The notes beneath the pieces were generated by a model. The model was not told where the DNA came from. It worked only from the letters and a program-made list of their open reading frames with translations, and ran no database searches. DNA of 35,351 bases from Anaerolineae bacterium (lineage in GTDB: Bacteria > Chloroflexota > Anaerolineae > JAFGEY01): positions 1 through 35,351 of the forward strand of contig JAFGEY010000248.1 of NCBI GenBank assembly GCA_016931365.1, given 5' to 3'. Positions 8,537 to 17,795 of the stretch are shown piece by piece. Both the position numbers and the translations under genes were made by a program. Position 1 is the stretch's first letter. Each line of letters begins with the position of its first letter.

Positions 8537-11035
8537 ATGATGCGATTTGATCGTTTTACCGAGCGCGCACAAGATGCCGCGATGCGCGCGTACGAAATTT
8601 TGCAGCGTTACAGTCATAACCAGGTCGACGTGGAACATTTTCTGCTGGCGCTGCTGGAGCAGCCCGAGGGTTTGGTTTCCCAGATCGTCGATGCGTTAGG
8701 AGCCGATGCCGAGGTGCTCAAGCGTCGGCTGGACGATGTTTTGCGCGCCAGTCCCAAGGTGTCGATCTATGGCGGGGGTACCGGGCAGTTGTTCATCACT
8801 CCGCGCGTCAAGCGTGTGCTGGACAGCGCGCAAAAAGAAGCCAGTGACCTCAAAGATGAATACATTTCCACCGAGCACATCTTTTTGGCGATTGCCAGCG
8901 AGCGCGGCACGCCGACCGACCGCATTTTGCGCGACAATGGGATCACCAAACAGCGCATCCAGGAGGCGGTGCATGACATCCGCGGCGGCCAGCGCGTGAC
9001 CACCCCGCAGGCCGAAACGCAATATCGCACCCTGGAAAAATACAGCCGTGACCTGACCCAACTGGCCCGCGAGGGAAAGCTCGATCCTGTGATCGGGCGC
9101 GACAGCGAGATTTTGCGCGTCATCCACGTGCTCAGCCGCCGCACCAAGAATAACCCGGTGCTGATCGGCGAGGCAGGCGTGGGCAAGACGGCGATCATCG
9201 AAGGGCTGGCCCAAAAACTGGTTGTCGAAGACGTGCCCGAAATCCTGATCGGCAAAAAGGTGATCCAGCTTGACCTGGGCGCGATGGTCGCCGGTTCGCG
9301 CTTCCGCGGTGACTTTGAGGAGCGTCTGAAAACCTCGCTGTCCGAAATTCAACACGCGCAGGGCGAGATCATCTTGTTCATCGACGAAATCCACAACGTC
9401 GTCGGTGCGGGATCGGCCAGCGGCGCACTTGACGCCAGCAATATGCTCAAACCCGCCCTGGCGCGCGGCGAGTTGCAGTGTATCGGCGCGACGACGCTCG
9501 ATGAGTATCGCAAGTACATCGAAAAAGATGCTGCTTTGGAGCGCCGTTTCGCTCCGGTGTACGTCGACGAGCCGAATGTCGATGAAGCGATTGAGATGAT
9601 GCGTGGATTGCGTGACAGATACGAAGCGCACCACAAAGTGCGTTTTACCGAGGAGGCGCTGGTTGCCGCCGTACAGCTTTCGCACCGCTACGTCACCGAG
9701 CGCCGTCTGCCCGACAAAGCGATCGACCTGATCGATGAGGCGGCGGCCAAGGTGCGCATCGAAATCTATCAGATGCCGGAAGCGCTCAAAGAGATGAAAA
9801 AGCAGGTCCGCCACCTGGCGGCCGAAGAGCAGGCCGCCGGCGATGCGCGCGACTATGAGCGTGCTGCCGAGGTTAAAAGCCAGCGGCTTCAGCTTGAGAC
9901 TGAGTTCGAGCAAGAGCGCCAGACCTGGCAGGCCGAGAAAAACGTTGATGAGTGCGTTGACGTGGCCGATATTGCTCAGGTTGTCGAAACGTGGACCGGC
10001 ATTCCCGTCTCCAACATGCTGGAAACCGAAGCCAGCAAGCTGCTGCATATGGAAGAGCGCCTACACGAAAGCATCGTCGGGCAGGACGAGGCGATCACCG
10101 CCGTCTCGAACGCCATTCGCCGCTCGCGCGCCGGGCTGCAAGACCCGCGCCGGCCGATCGGCAGTTTTATTTTCCTCGGCTCGTCCGGCGTGGGCAAAAC
10201 CGAGATGGCCAAGGCGCTGGCCAGGTTTCTCTTTGGCGATGCCGAGGCGTTGCTGACCGTCGATATGAGTGACTTTCAGGAGCGACACACCGTCTCGCGA
10301 CTCACCGGCGCGCCGCCAGGTTACGTAGGCTATGAAGAAGGCGGGCGGCTGACCGAAGCCGTGCGCCGCCGCCCGTACCAGGTGGTGCTCTTTGACGAGA
10401 TCGAAAAGGCGCACCCCGACGTGTGGAACGCGCTGCTGCAAATCCTCGACGAGGGCCGCCTGACCGATGGGCAGGGTCACGTGGTCGATTTCCGCAATAC
10501 AGTGCTGATCATGACCTCGAACATCGGCACACGCTATTTTAAAAAAGGCGGCACGATCGGCTTTCAACGCCCGGACGACGACGTCGGCGGCGAGGAGAAG
10601 GCGATGCGTCGGGATATGCGCGACGAGCTCAAGCGCACCTTCCGCCCCGAGTTCCTGAATCGCATCGACGAGACGATCATCTTTCACAACCTGACGCCGG
10701 AGCACATGCGCCAGATCGTCGATCTGCAATTGCAAGAAATTACCGCGCGGCTGCGCGAGCAGGGCGTCGAGATTTTGCTGACCGACGCAGCGCGTACATG
10801 GCTGGCCGATCACGGCTACGATCCGCAGTTTGGCGCGCGCCCGCTGCGCCGTACCTTGCAGCGCTACATCGAGAATCCACTGTCGCTCAATCTGCTCGGC
10901 GGCACGCTGCACGTCGGACAGATCGTCGCCGACGTGGAAGAGGATCAGATCGTCTTTCACGATCAGATGGAGGACGCCGAGGCCTCCTCTGCAGACGCCC
11001 CAAGTGCGCCCGTGCTCGAAACCACGGACGCCTGA
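8537..11035 (+). CDS. clpC: ClpC-type Hsp100 AAA+ unfoldase
   Basis: 832 residues. The Clp N-domain repeats occupy about 1-150 ([39 protein letters not shown]). The first AAA+ module has Walker A GEAGVGKT near residue 215 and Walker [11 protein letters not shown] short middle region contains a UVR-like helix ([12 protein letters not shown]), as in ClpC, rather than the long ClpB coiled coil. The second AAA+ module has GSSGVGKTE near 552, [10 protein letters not shown], and an IGF tripeptide near residue 674 in the loop expected to dock ClpP. The protein should unfold substrates for ClpP in the cytoplasm; no clpP or mcsB gene is nearby. ATG 8537 follows GAGGT; an adjacent ATG at 8540 is an alternative. 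The C-terminus ends in an acidic Ala/Ser-rich tail. Confidence 0.93.
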   Translation: MMRFDRFTERAQDAAMRAYEILQRYSHNQVDVEHFLLALLEQPEGLVSQIVDALGADAEVLKRRLDDVLRASPKVSIYGGGTGQLFITPRVKRVLDSAQKEASDLKDEYISTEHIFLAIASERGTPTDRILRDNGITKQRIQEAVHDIRGGQRVTTPQAETQYRTLEKYSRDLTQLAREGKLDPVIGRDSEILRVIHVLSRRTKNNPVLIGEAGVGKTAIIEGLAQKLVVEDVPEILIGKKVIQLDLGAMVAGSRFRGDFEERLKTSLSEIQHAQGEIILFIDEIHNVVGAGSASGALDASNMLKPALARGELQCIGATTLDEYRKYIEKDAALERRFAPVYVDEPNVDEAIEMMRGLRDRYEAHHKVRFTEEALVAAVQLSHRYVTERRLPDKAIDLIDEAAAKVRIEIYQMPEALKEMKKQVRHLAAEEQAAGDARDYERAAEVKSQRLQLETEFEQERQTWQAEKNVDECVDVADIAQVVETWTGIPVSNMLETEASKLLHMEERLHESIVGQDEAITAVSNAIRRSRAGLQDPRRPIGSFIFLGSSGVGKTEMAKALARFLFGDAEALLTVDMSDFQERHTVSRLTGAPPGYVGYEEGGRLTEAVRRRPYQVVLFDEIEKAHPDVWNALLQILDEGRLTDGQGHVVDFRNTVLIMTSNIGTRYFKKGGTIGFQRPDDDVGGEEKAMRRDMRDELKRTFRPEFLNRIDETIIFHNLTPEHMRQIVDLQLQEITARLREQGVEILLTDAARTWLADHGYDPQFGARPLRRTLQRYIENPLSLNLLGGTLHVGQIVADVEEDQIVFHDQMEDAEASSADAPSAPVLETTDA

Positions 11036-11064
11036 CCTGGTTAGCAGATCGACCTTTTAATGTC

Positions 11065-11096
11065 GCGGATCGGCAGCCGGCAGGTCGCCGATCCGC
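11065..11096 (+). other. Strong hairpin between clpC and the CCA-fusion gene
   Basis: A perfect 10-bp stem, GCGGATCGGC (11065-11074) with GCCGATCCGC (11087-11096), has a 12-base loop and is followed by GCGCTTGTTT, a poor U-tract. It may be a weak terminator, a processing site, or a stabiliser of the upstream message. Confidence 0.5.
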
Positions 11097-11135
11097 GCGC
11101 TTGTTTGGCGAGTTTTAACTCGAAAGGACTTGCCC

Positions 11136-13850
11136 GTGCCTGCACAGCCCCTGCACATCGTGATGACCCACGAAAACGCCGATCTCGACGCCGTGGCCGC
11201 ACTGCTTGGCGCGGCGCGGCTGTACCCCGGCACGACGCCAGTGCTGCCCCGGCGCGTCAACCGCAATGTGCGAAATTTTATCACTCTTTACGGTGCAGAT
11301 TTTCCATTTGTGAGCGTCCAGGATTTGCCCTTTGCCGGCGATGATGAATCGGCCGGTGTGGACATTGAGCGCGTGATCCTGGTTGATACGCAGGCGATGG
11401 TCACACTCAAGGGCATGAGCAAGAACTTGCAGGTGCAGATCATCGATCACCATCCACTTGGGCGCGAGTTGAAACCGGGCTGGACCTCTTGTGGTGATGA
11501 GGTCGGCGCGGCGACAACGCTGCTGGTCGAACAGATGATCGCCCAGATGGTGGCGCTTTCGCCCATCGAAGCGACCCTATTCCTGCTGGGCATCTATGAG
11601 GATACCGGATCGCTTTCCTATCTCACCACCACCCCGCGCGATGTGCGCTGCGCGGCCTGGCTGCTGGAGCACGGGGCCAGCCTCGAGATCGCCAACGATT
11701 TTTTGCACTATCCGCTCACCCCTGAACAGCACGAGCTGTATGAGCGTTTTTTGGAAAGCGCCGAGAATCACACCTTTGCCGGGCAGTCGGTGATCATTTC
11801 TGCCGTCGAATTTGGGCGCTACGTGGAAGAGGTTTCTGTGCTCGCCCATAACCTGCGCGATCTGTTCGAGCCGGCAGGGTTGTTTCTGATCGTCGGGTTT
11901 GACGACCAGGTTCAACTCATCGCTCGTTCGACCGGTGACGCGATCGACGTGGCCGAGATCGCCACGGCGTTTGGCGGTGGCGGGCACAGCCGGGCCTCGG
12001 CGGCGTTGATCCGTGAAATGACGGTCCAGGAGGTGCGTGCGCGCCTGCTCGATATGCTTGAAACGGATGTTCATCCGGCAGTGATTGTGCGCGAGCTGAT
12101 GTCCCATGGTGTGCGCACCGTCCAGCCATCGACGACGGTGGTGCGTGCCCACGAGTTGATGCAACTCTACGGGCACGAGGGCTTTCCCGTGCTCGATGGC
12201 GGGCGGGTGGTGGGCATCCTGTCCCGCCGCGAGATCGACCGGGCGCTGCGTCTGGGGCTGGATCACGCCGCCATCGACACCTATATGACCAAGGGCGAGA
12301 TCGTCGTTCATCCGGATGATTCGATCGAGACCGTGCAGCAGATGATGACCGAGCGCGGCGTGGGGCAGGTGCCAGTGGTGTCGGACGAAGGCCAGGTGTT
12401 GGGCATCGTCACCCGCACCGATCTGATCAACACCCTTTTTGCCGCTCAAAATGGCACACAGACGCCGGCGCGGCGGCGAGAGATCGTGCAGATGCTTGAG
12501 CAGTCGCTCGGCACACACAGGCTGGGACTGCTTTGGCAGGCCGCCGACTGCGCGCACGATTTCGGCTTTAAACTGTACATCGTCGGCGGGTTTGTGCGTG
12601 ACCTGTTGCTGGGACGTCCAAACCTGGACATCGATCTGGTGGTAGAGGGGGATGCGATCCGTTTGGCCCGACAGTTGGCCCAACAGGGTGGCGGGCGGGT
12701 GCGCTCGCATGCCCGTTTTGGCACCGCCAAGTGGATTCTGGACGATTCGAATGACTCGCGTCCCGTGGATGCGCTGCGTCCGGAGGACGCGAGTCATTCG
12801 CCGGAATCGCTCGATTTTGTCTCGGCGCGCACCGAGTTTTATTCGCACCCCACGGCGCTGCCGCAGGTGGAAAGCTCGTCGATCAAACAAGACCTGCACC
12901 GCCGCGATTTTACGATCAATACCCTGGCCCTGCGCCTCGATCGCAACCATTATGGCGAACTGCTCGACTTTTATGGCGGCGAACAGGATCTGCGCGACGG
13001 CGTTGTTCGAGTGCTGCATTCACTGAGCTTTGTCGAAGACCCTACGCGCATCCTGCGCGCGGTGCGTCTGGAACAGCGCCTGGGCTTTCACATCGAGACG
13101 CGCACGCGCGAACTGATTGACAGCGCGCTGCCCCTACTGGCTCGGGTTAGCGGCGAGCGCATCCGCCACGAGTTGTACCTGCTACTCCAGGAAACAGCGC
13201 CAGAATCCGGATTGTGCCGGATGGAGACGCTGGGCGTGCTGCGCCAGATTCATCCGGCGCTGGTTTGTAACGGCTGGGTGCAGTTGAAATTTCAGACCTT
13301 GCGCGAGGTACTCGGTGAGTGGTACGAGGCGGACTGGAAACCCCGAGTGGAAGAAGAGGAATACGACGCGCTACACGGGATGCTCGATCCCCAAGATAAC
13401 ATCGCGCAACTCTACCTGGCACTGTTGACCTACCGGCTGATTGAGGTCGAAGTGGAAACGCTGATCGCGCGGATCAAGATCGTCAGCGACGATGCCTATT
13501 TGCTGCGTCAGGTGACGCGGCTGCGCGGTGAAGTGGAATCGCTCCAGGTACGAAATTTGTCGCCCAGCCAGGTGTACGACCTGTTGGAACCATTCTCCGG
13601 CCCGGCAATCCTGGTGACTTGGATCGCGTCAGACTCGGAGCGGGTGAGGGCGTATCTGACGCGGTATTGGCAGGTGTATCGCCACATCCATCCCATTCTG
13701 ACCGGCGAGGACCTCAAGGCGATGGGGTTGGCCCCCGGGCCGGTCTTTGGGCAGATTTTGCACACACTGCGCGCTGCGCGCCTGGACGAACAGCTATCGA
13801 CGCGGGAAGAGGAACTCGTCCTGGTGCGTCGGTGGCTTGCCGAGTCCTAG
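11136..13850 (+). CDS. DHH - CBS - CBS - tRNA nucleotidyltransferase fusion
   Basis: 904 residues combining two enzyme parts. Residues 1-300 form a DHH/DHHA1 phosphoesterase: THENADLDAVAAL, VDTQ, IIDHHPLG near 102, and the GGGGHSRASA loop near 280. Two CBS repeats (about 318-435, ending in VVGILSRREI and VLGIVTRTDLI) could bind adenine nucleotides. From about 480 comes a class II nucleotidyltransferase: YIVGGFVRDLLLG, LDIDLVV (metal ligands), RRDFTINTLAL near 588 and EDPTRILRAVRLEQRLGF, then the tRNA-binding body. This would add or repair tRNA 3' CCA (or A), while DHH domains hydrolyse short RNAs or nucleotides; similar fusions are known in several deep-branching bacteria. GTG 11136 is preferred because AAAGGA sits 7 bases before it; TTG 11130 is too close. 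An in-frame palindrome lies in the transferase head (12744-12808). Confidence 0.93.
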   Translation: MPAQPLHIVMTHENADLDAVAALLGAARLYPGTTPVLPRRVNRNVRNFITLYGADFPFVSVQDLPFAGDDESAGVDIERVILVDTQAMVTLKGMSKNLQVQIIDHHPLGRELKPGWTSCGDEVGAATTLLVEQMIAQMVALSPIEATLFLLGIYEDTGSLSYLTTTPRDVRCAAWLLEHGASLEIANDFLHYPLTPEQHELYERFLESAENHTFAGQSVIISAVEFGRYVEEVSVLAHNLRDLFEPAGLFLIVGFDDQVQLIARSTGDAIDVAEIATAFGGGGHSRASAALIREMTVQEVRARLLDMLETDVHPAVIVRELMSHGVRTVQPSTTVVRAHELMQLYGHEGFPVLDGGRVVGILSRREIDRALRLGLDHAAIDTYMTKGEIVVHPDDSIETVQQMMTERGVGQVPVVSDEGQVLGIVTRTDLINTLFAAQNGTQTPARRREIVQMLEQSLGTHRLGLLWQAADCAHDFGFKLYIVGGFVRDLLLGRPNLDIDLVVEGDAIRLARQLAQQGGGRVRSHARFGTAKWILDDSNDSRPVDALRPEDASHSPESLDFVSARTEFYSHPTALPQVESSSIKQDLHRRDFTINTLALRLDRNHYGELLDFYGGEQDLRDGVVRVLHSLSFVEDPTRILRAVRLEQRLGFHIETRTRELIDSALPLLARVSGERIRHELYLLLQETAPESGLCRMETLGVLRQIHPALVCNGWVQLKFQTLREVLGEWYEADWKPRVEEEEYDALHGMLDPQDNIAQLYLALLTYRLIEVEVETLIARIKIVSDDAYLLRQVTRLRGEVESLQVRNLSPSQVYDLLEPFSGPAILVTWIASDSERVRAYLTRYWQVYRHIHPILTGEDLKAMGLAPGPVFGQILHTLRAARLDEQLSTREEELVLVRRWLAES
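12744..12808. repeat. Palindromic insert within the CCA-transferase codons
   Basis: A perfect 16-base inverted repeat, CGAATGACTCGCGTCC (12748-12763) with its complement at 12785-12800, is enclosed by GATTC (12744-12748) and GAATC (12804-12808). The 21-base loop contains a further near-palindrome (GGATGC/GCGTCC). It encodes about 22 polar residues between KWILDD and LDFVSARTEFY, two segments that usually lie close together in this family. The reading frame is kept, so it looks like an in-frame repeat insertion. Confidence 0.7.
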
Positions 13851-13861
13851 TCGGCAGGCGC

Positions 13862-16800
13862 TTAATTGAGCAGTTCTTGTACGGCGCCGAGCAGCGATTG
13901 TAGTGAGTAAGGCTTTTGAATAAAGCCGGTGAATTCGTCCATCTGGGCGTGCTTGATCGCCCTGGCTTCGTCGTATCCGCTGCTTAACAGCACCTTGACC
14001 CCGGCATTTTGCCCCTTGAGCATCTCTAGCACTTTGTCGCCTTCCATCTGCGGAAGGCCGATGTCCAGCAAGACAAGATCAATTTCACTGGCCTGCTGTC
14101 TATAGATGTCCAAGGCCTCTTCACCGCTCCCGGCCAGCACAAGTTTGTACCCCTGGCGGACGAGGATGCGCTGAGCCAGGTTGCGCACGATCGAGTCATC
14201 CTCGACGATGAGTATGGTGCCCTGGCTTGGCTCAACGGTGTCGATAGTCTGCGCCGTTGGTTGCTGACTGCGCGGTAAATAAATGTGCACGGTCGTCCCT
14301 CTTCCTGTTTTGCTTTCGATCTGAATGCATCCCTTGTGGCTGCGCACGACGCCCATCGCCGCTGGCAGCCCCAGCCCGCGTCCTTGAAACTTGGTGGTAA
14401 AGAACGGTTCAAAAAGGTGTTCCTGGATCGTTTCATCGATACCCGGGCCTGAGTCCAGGATCGAGACGTGAATATAGTCGCCTCCGGGCAGGCTTTGCCC
14501 GTAGCCGCACTGCCAGGCCTGGCGATGTACGTTCTCGCTTTTAAGCGAAAGAATGCCGCCCGATTCGGCCATTGCTTCGCAAGCGTTGGTGAGCAGGTTG
14601 ACCAGCATCCGCTCGATCTGCGATGGATCGCCATTGGCCCGCCACAGGTCGGGGCAGAGGTCACAGTCGGTCACGATATTGGGCGCGTGTACCTGCGCCT
14701 GCACTGTTTGCAGGGCTTGTTCGATGAGTGCAGATATGTTCATCGGGAAGGATTGGTACTGGCCTCCGCCGGCGTAGGCCAGTAGTTGGTTGGTCAGTTC
14801 AACCATCCGCTGGGCCGACAGATCCATTGCGTTCAATGATTGGATAACTTCGGGCACGTCTGAGAAATCCATCCTCAGCAGTCCGATGTTGCCGACGATG
14901 CCCACCAGGGCATTGTTAAAGTCGTGGGCGATGCCGCCAGCCAGGGTGGAAATACTTTCCTCGCGCTGCCGCTCTGCACGCTGTTGTTCGATCTGCTTGC
15001 GTTCGGTAATGTCGTGTATCACTCCGGCAATGCCTGTGATCTGCCCGTCGTCGTCGAAAACAGGTATTTTGTGTACTTCGATCACGCGATTCCCAGTTTG
15101 TTTTTCAAAATGCACCGCGCGGCCGGTGTCCAGCACCTGCTGGTCGCTTTGTCGATTTTCGACGGCCTGGACCGAGGAGACCAATTCGTGATCGGTCTTG
15201 CCGATAGCGGTTTGTGCATCGATGTCGAGGTGATGGGCCAGCGCGTTGTTGACCAGTTGGTAGGCCAGATCGACGTCTTTGAGAAAGATCAGGTCGGGCG
15301 TTACATTGATAAAGGTTTGCAACCTGCGTTCGCTCTCGCGCAGGGCTTTTTCAGCGCGGGTGCGCTCGACCAGTTCGCTGCATGTCGCTTCGTGCAGGCG
15401 GGCATTTTCGATCACCGAAGCAACCTGTGCGGCCACCGATTCGATCAACCGCAGATCGTTGTCGGTAAACTGCCCTTCGCGCTTGTTGAACAGCTCCAGG
15501 ACACCGATAGTTCGTTCCTGGACGATCAACGGGGCACAGATAATGTCTTTGAAAATCACGCCGACGTGGTCGTGTGATTGCAGGGGAGGATGATCCTCGT
15601 CATCCGGATTGGTCACAAGTAGGGACTTGCCTTGTTGAGCGACCCACCCAGCAATACCCTGGCCCGGCTTGATGCGGTGTTCGACCATCGCTCCAGAATA
15701 GACAGCGTCGATCTGGCGGACGATCAGTTCGTTTGTGGTCACGTCGGCCAGGGCGATGGCGCACGCTTCGGCATTGACCAGGTTCTTGGTCTCTTGTTCG
15801 AGTTTGAGCAGCATTTCATCCAATGACAGCGTAGAGGCGATGATTCGGCTGATGTCGTTGAGTAGGGCCAGTTCGCGGTTGCGCTGCTGGATCTGAGTTT
15901 GCTGTCCGATGGCGCGCGAGAGCAGTTGCAGCGTATTCAAATCTTCGGGCGTGAGCGTATGATCCTGGCTGTAAAGCACACAGATTGTGCCAATGCGTTG
16001 CTCACTTACCGACACCGGACAGCCGACCAGTGTTTGCATATCATACTGCTTAATAACTGGCAAAGTTTGAGCGTAAACTGAGCTGTGTAAGTCGTGGATC
16101 GTGACCGGCGCGGCGTCTGGAGCGGTCAGTATTTCGCTGCAAGGCGCGTCTTGATACACGAGCGTTTCTCCTGCCAACGTAGGCATTTGCCATTCGGCGA
16201 CGATGCGAATAGTATTTCCTGCGACGATACTGTGAAATGCAAAAGAGCCATTCAGCAGTTGCCCGGCAGTTTCGGTCAGTGTCTGGATATTTGATGCCGG
16301 GTTGGATCCCAACGATACAAAGACTTCGTTTAATTGTCGTATGCGTTCGGCGTTGCGCAGCGCTTCTTGTGTTCGCGCTTCGAGCATGCTCTCGACATGT
16401 TGGACGGCACGTTCGCGGCTGACCATGATTGCCCGGTCGATCAGTTGGATCACGTCAAAGGGTTTGTAGATGCAGGCATCGGCGCCGCGCTGAAGCATGT
16501 GCGAGGCAATCTCCACTTCAGATGGATCGAGGACGATGAGTATGATCGAGGCGGCGGGCTGTGTTTCAGACTGCTCCGCCTTGTCTTCTTGAGAAAGGCT
16601 TTTGAATGTGGGCAGCAGGGCGGCGCCATCAATGCGCGGCGGTGTATGATGGATCACGATCAGGTTGGGATGGTGGGTTTTGGACCATTGATACCCCTGA
16701 TCGCCGTCGTCGGCCTGGGTGACCTGGTAGCCATGCGCCTCAAAACCGTCGGACAAAGCATGGCGTTCTTGGGCATCGGCATCGATCAGGAGCACGGTCG

Positions 16801-17206
16801 GCGCACTAGACTTGATTTGGCGCTCGAGCAGATCGAAAACCGTCTGCCGCAACTGCTTGACGCGGAACGGGACGGACAAAAAAGCATCAGCGCCGATATC
16901 ACGCACAATGTTGGGTGCATTTCCCCCGGCAAAGGTCGCCGATACGACCAGGATTGGCGTTTTGTTGGTCTGTGGGTAGTTGGGCGAGCGAAGGTAGCGG
17001 CAGAATTGCCAGCCGTCAATGCCAACCATGTTTAGATCGGTTACAATGAGGTCGACAGACGGATGTTGCCGGATGTAATCCAGTGCGTTTTGGGCATTGA
17101 AAAAACTGACAACCTGAACGCCATCTTGTTCAATAGCAGATCTCAGGACATCAACCTGATCTGGGTCGTCGTTAACGACGATAATGGTGCGAGTCTGTGT
17201 TGACAC
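13862..17206 (-). CDS. Large hybrid histidine kinase: REC-REC-GAF-GAF-PAS-kinase-REC
   Basis: 1114 residues, no membrane segment. Domain order: REC1 (about 5-125), REC2 (135-285), helix, GAF1 (300-455), GAF2 (465-620), PAS (640-755, ending in IHDIT), HisKA with His761 in IAHDFNNAL, HATPase_c (NLLTNACEAM, DSGPGIDE, GRGLGLPAA), and REC3 (1000-1114). REC3 is complete (VEDD, LVLLDIGLP, IQKPYS). REC1 keeps its Asp in IVTDLNM but has VPF where KPF is expected; REC2 keeps KPF but has His186 where the phospho-Asp belongs (IVIHHTPP). Both N-terminal receivers are thus probably pseudo-receivers or weakly active. GTG is the start codon, with AAGGA upstream. The gene runs convergently to the CCA-fusion gene with an 11-base gap and is divergent from pheST. 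Confidence 0.94.
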   Translation of the reverse strand: MSTQTRTIIVVNDDPDQVDVLRSAIEQDGVQVVSFFNAQNALDYIRQHPSVDLIVTDLNMVGIDGWQFCRYLRSPNYPQTNKTPILVVSATFAGGNAPNIVRDIGADAFLSVPFRVKQLRQTVFDLLERQIKSSAPTVLLIDADAQERHALSDGFEAHGYQVTQADDGDQGYQWSKTHHPNLIVIHHTPPRIDGAALLPTFKSLSQEDKAEQSETQPAASIILIVLDPSEVEIASHMLQRGADACIYKPFDVIQLIDRAIMVSRERAVQHVESMLEARTQEALRNAERIRQLNEVFVSLGSNPASNIQTLTETAGQLLNGSFAFHSIVAGNTIRIVAEWQMPTLAGETLVYQDAPCSEILTAPDAAPVTIHDLHSSVYAQTLPVIKQYDMQTLVGCPVSVSEQRIGTICVLYSQDHTLTPEDLNTLQLLSRAIGQQTQIQQRNRELALLNDISRIIASTLSLDEMLLKLEQETKNLVNAEACAIALADVTTNELIVRQIDAVYSGAMVEHRIKPGQGIAGWVAQQGKSLLVTNPDDEDHPPLQSHDHVGVIFKDIICAPLIVQERTIGVLELFNKREGQFTDNDLRLIESVAAQVASVIENARLHEATCSELVERTRAEKALRESERRLQTFINVTPDLIFLKDVDLAYQLVNNALAHHLDIDAQTAIGKTDHELVSSVQAVENRQSDQQVLDTGRAVHFEKQTGNRVIEVHKIPVFDDDGQITGIAGVIHDITERKQIEQQRAERQREESISTLAGGIAHDFNNALVGIVGNIGLLRMDFSDVPEVIQSLNAMDLSAQRMVELTNQLLAYAGGGQYQSFPMNISALIEQALQTVQAQVHAPNIVTDCDLCPDLWRANGDPSQIERMLVNLLTNACEAMAESGGILSLKSENVHRQAWQCGYGQSLPGGDYIHVSILDSGPGIDETIQEHLFEPFFTTKFQGRGLGLPAAMGVVRSHKGCIQIESKTGRGTTVHIYLPRSQQPTAQTIDTVEPSQGTILIVEDDSIVRNLAQRILVRQGYKLVLAGSGEEALDIYRQQASEIDLVLLDIGLPQMEGDKVLEMLKGQNAGVKVLLSSGYDEARAIKHAQMDEFTGFIQKPYSLQSLLGAVQELLN

Positions 17207-17329
17207 CGGCTTTTCCTTATGTCGAATAATGGTGGATGAGGCTTGGTCGAACCTTGATGCTGGTTTTCGCCGACGCAGATGCGTGCGTACAGGCCAACGG
17301 GAGCGCGATCATCCATCGTAATCTATATT

Positions 17330-17357
17330 ATCATAAAATGCCCGGATGAAGTGTAAA
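17330..17357 (-). promoter_or_regulatory. Probable promoter of the large hybrid kinase
   Basis: On the minus strand, TTTACA (17352-17357), a 16-base spacer, and TATGAT (17330-17335) would give a leader of about 120 bases. No other good candidate is closer to the GTG at 17206. Confidence 0.5.
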
Positions 17358-17409
17358 GAAATTGTAAATATTTGCCCGCTGCAGTGGATGCTGCCGAGCA
17401 AAAAAAAAG

Positions 17410-17438
17410 TTGACAAAACCCGGCTTTTGTAGGATAAT
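17410..17438 (+). promoter_or_regulatory. Promoter of the pheS T-box transcript
   Basis: A consensus TTGACA (17410-17415), a 17-base spacer and GATAAT (17433-17438) lie just before the T-box leader. Transcription should begin near 17445. Confidence 0.85.
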
Positions 17439-17444
17439 AGAAAC

Positions 17445-17757
17445 ATATCAATAAAGGCAATGACGGAGAACATTTGCGCGGGATTGCTTTTTAATCCCCA
17501 AAACCGACAGGGAGGCAGGGTCATCGATTGAGAGCCCCGCCCGGTGGAAAACGCAGAATTCGCTCCCGAGCCGACAAGCGAATCTGGTAAAACCAGTCAG
17601 TAACTTGCTCCGCAGGCCCAGCGTTAATGGGGCGGCCGATTCGATAATGCGACAGCATTTTCAACGTCGGTGAATAGAGTGGGCCGGCTGTGCCGGTCAA
17701 CCAGGGTGGTACCACGGGAGACAAACGCTCTCGTCCCTATTGGGATGAGGGCGTTTT
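17445..17757 (+). ncRNA. T-box riboswitch leader, tRNA-Phe specific
   Basis: The conserved T-box sequence AGGGTGGTACCACGGGAG is at 17703-17720; its TGGT can pair with the free ACCA end of uncharged tRNA, and the T fits a discriminator A as in tRNA-Phe. In Stem I, GGTGGAAAACGCAGAA is followed by TTC (17559-17561), a Phe codon in the specifier position. A terminator stem (17724-17737 with 17742-17755, then a T-run) follows and is mutually exclusive with the antiterminator. When tRNA-Phe is uncharged, read-through into pheS should rise. The specifier call rests on position and on the downstream gene, not on a folded model. Confidence 0.93.
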
Positions 17758-17759
17758 TT
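17724..17759 (+). terminator. T-box attenuator terminator
   Basis: The stem AACGCTCTCGTCCC (17724-17737) pairs with GGGATGAGGGCGTT (17742-17755) with two G-U pairs and a 4-base loop, followed by six Ts. It overlaps the region the antiterminator would need, as expected for transcriptional T-box control of pheST. Confidence 0.9.
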
Positions 17760-17795
17760 GTGTCTACAGAGCGAATCAAGATCAAGGAGGAACCC

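Noticed and set aside
8696..10048. A 450-codon open frame antisense to clpC
   Set aside because: It lies wholly opposite a well-supported AAA+ gene, shows no recognisable domain, and is explained by high GC third-position bias.
12744..12808. CRISPR repeat or integrase attachment site at the CCA-gene palindrome
   Set aside because: There is a single palindrome with no spaced direct repeats, and no recombinase gene in the window.
11577..13019. A 480-codon minus-strand frame opposite the DHH-CBS-CCA gene
   Set aside because: Shadow frame; no conserved motifs, and the plus-strand product is unambiguous.
13838..13857. Hairpin TGCCGA/TCGGCA as terminator between the convergent CCA-fusion and kinase genes
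   Set aside because: The stem is only six pairs and lacks a T-run on either strand.
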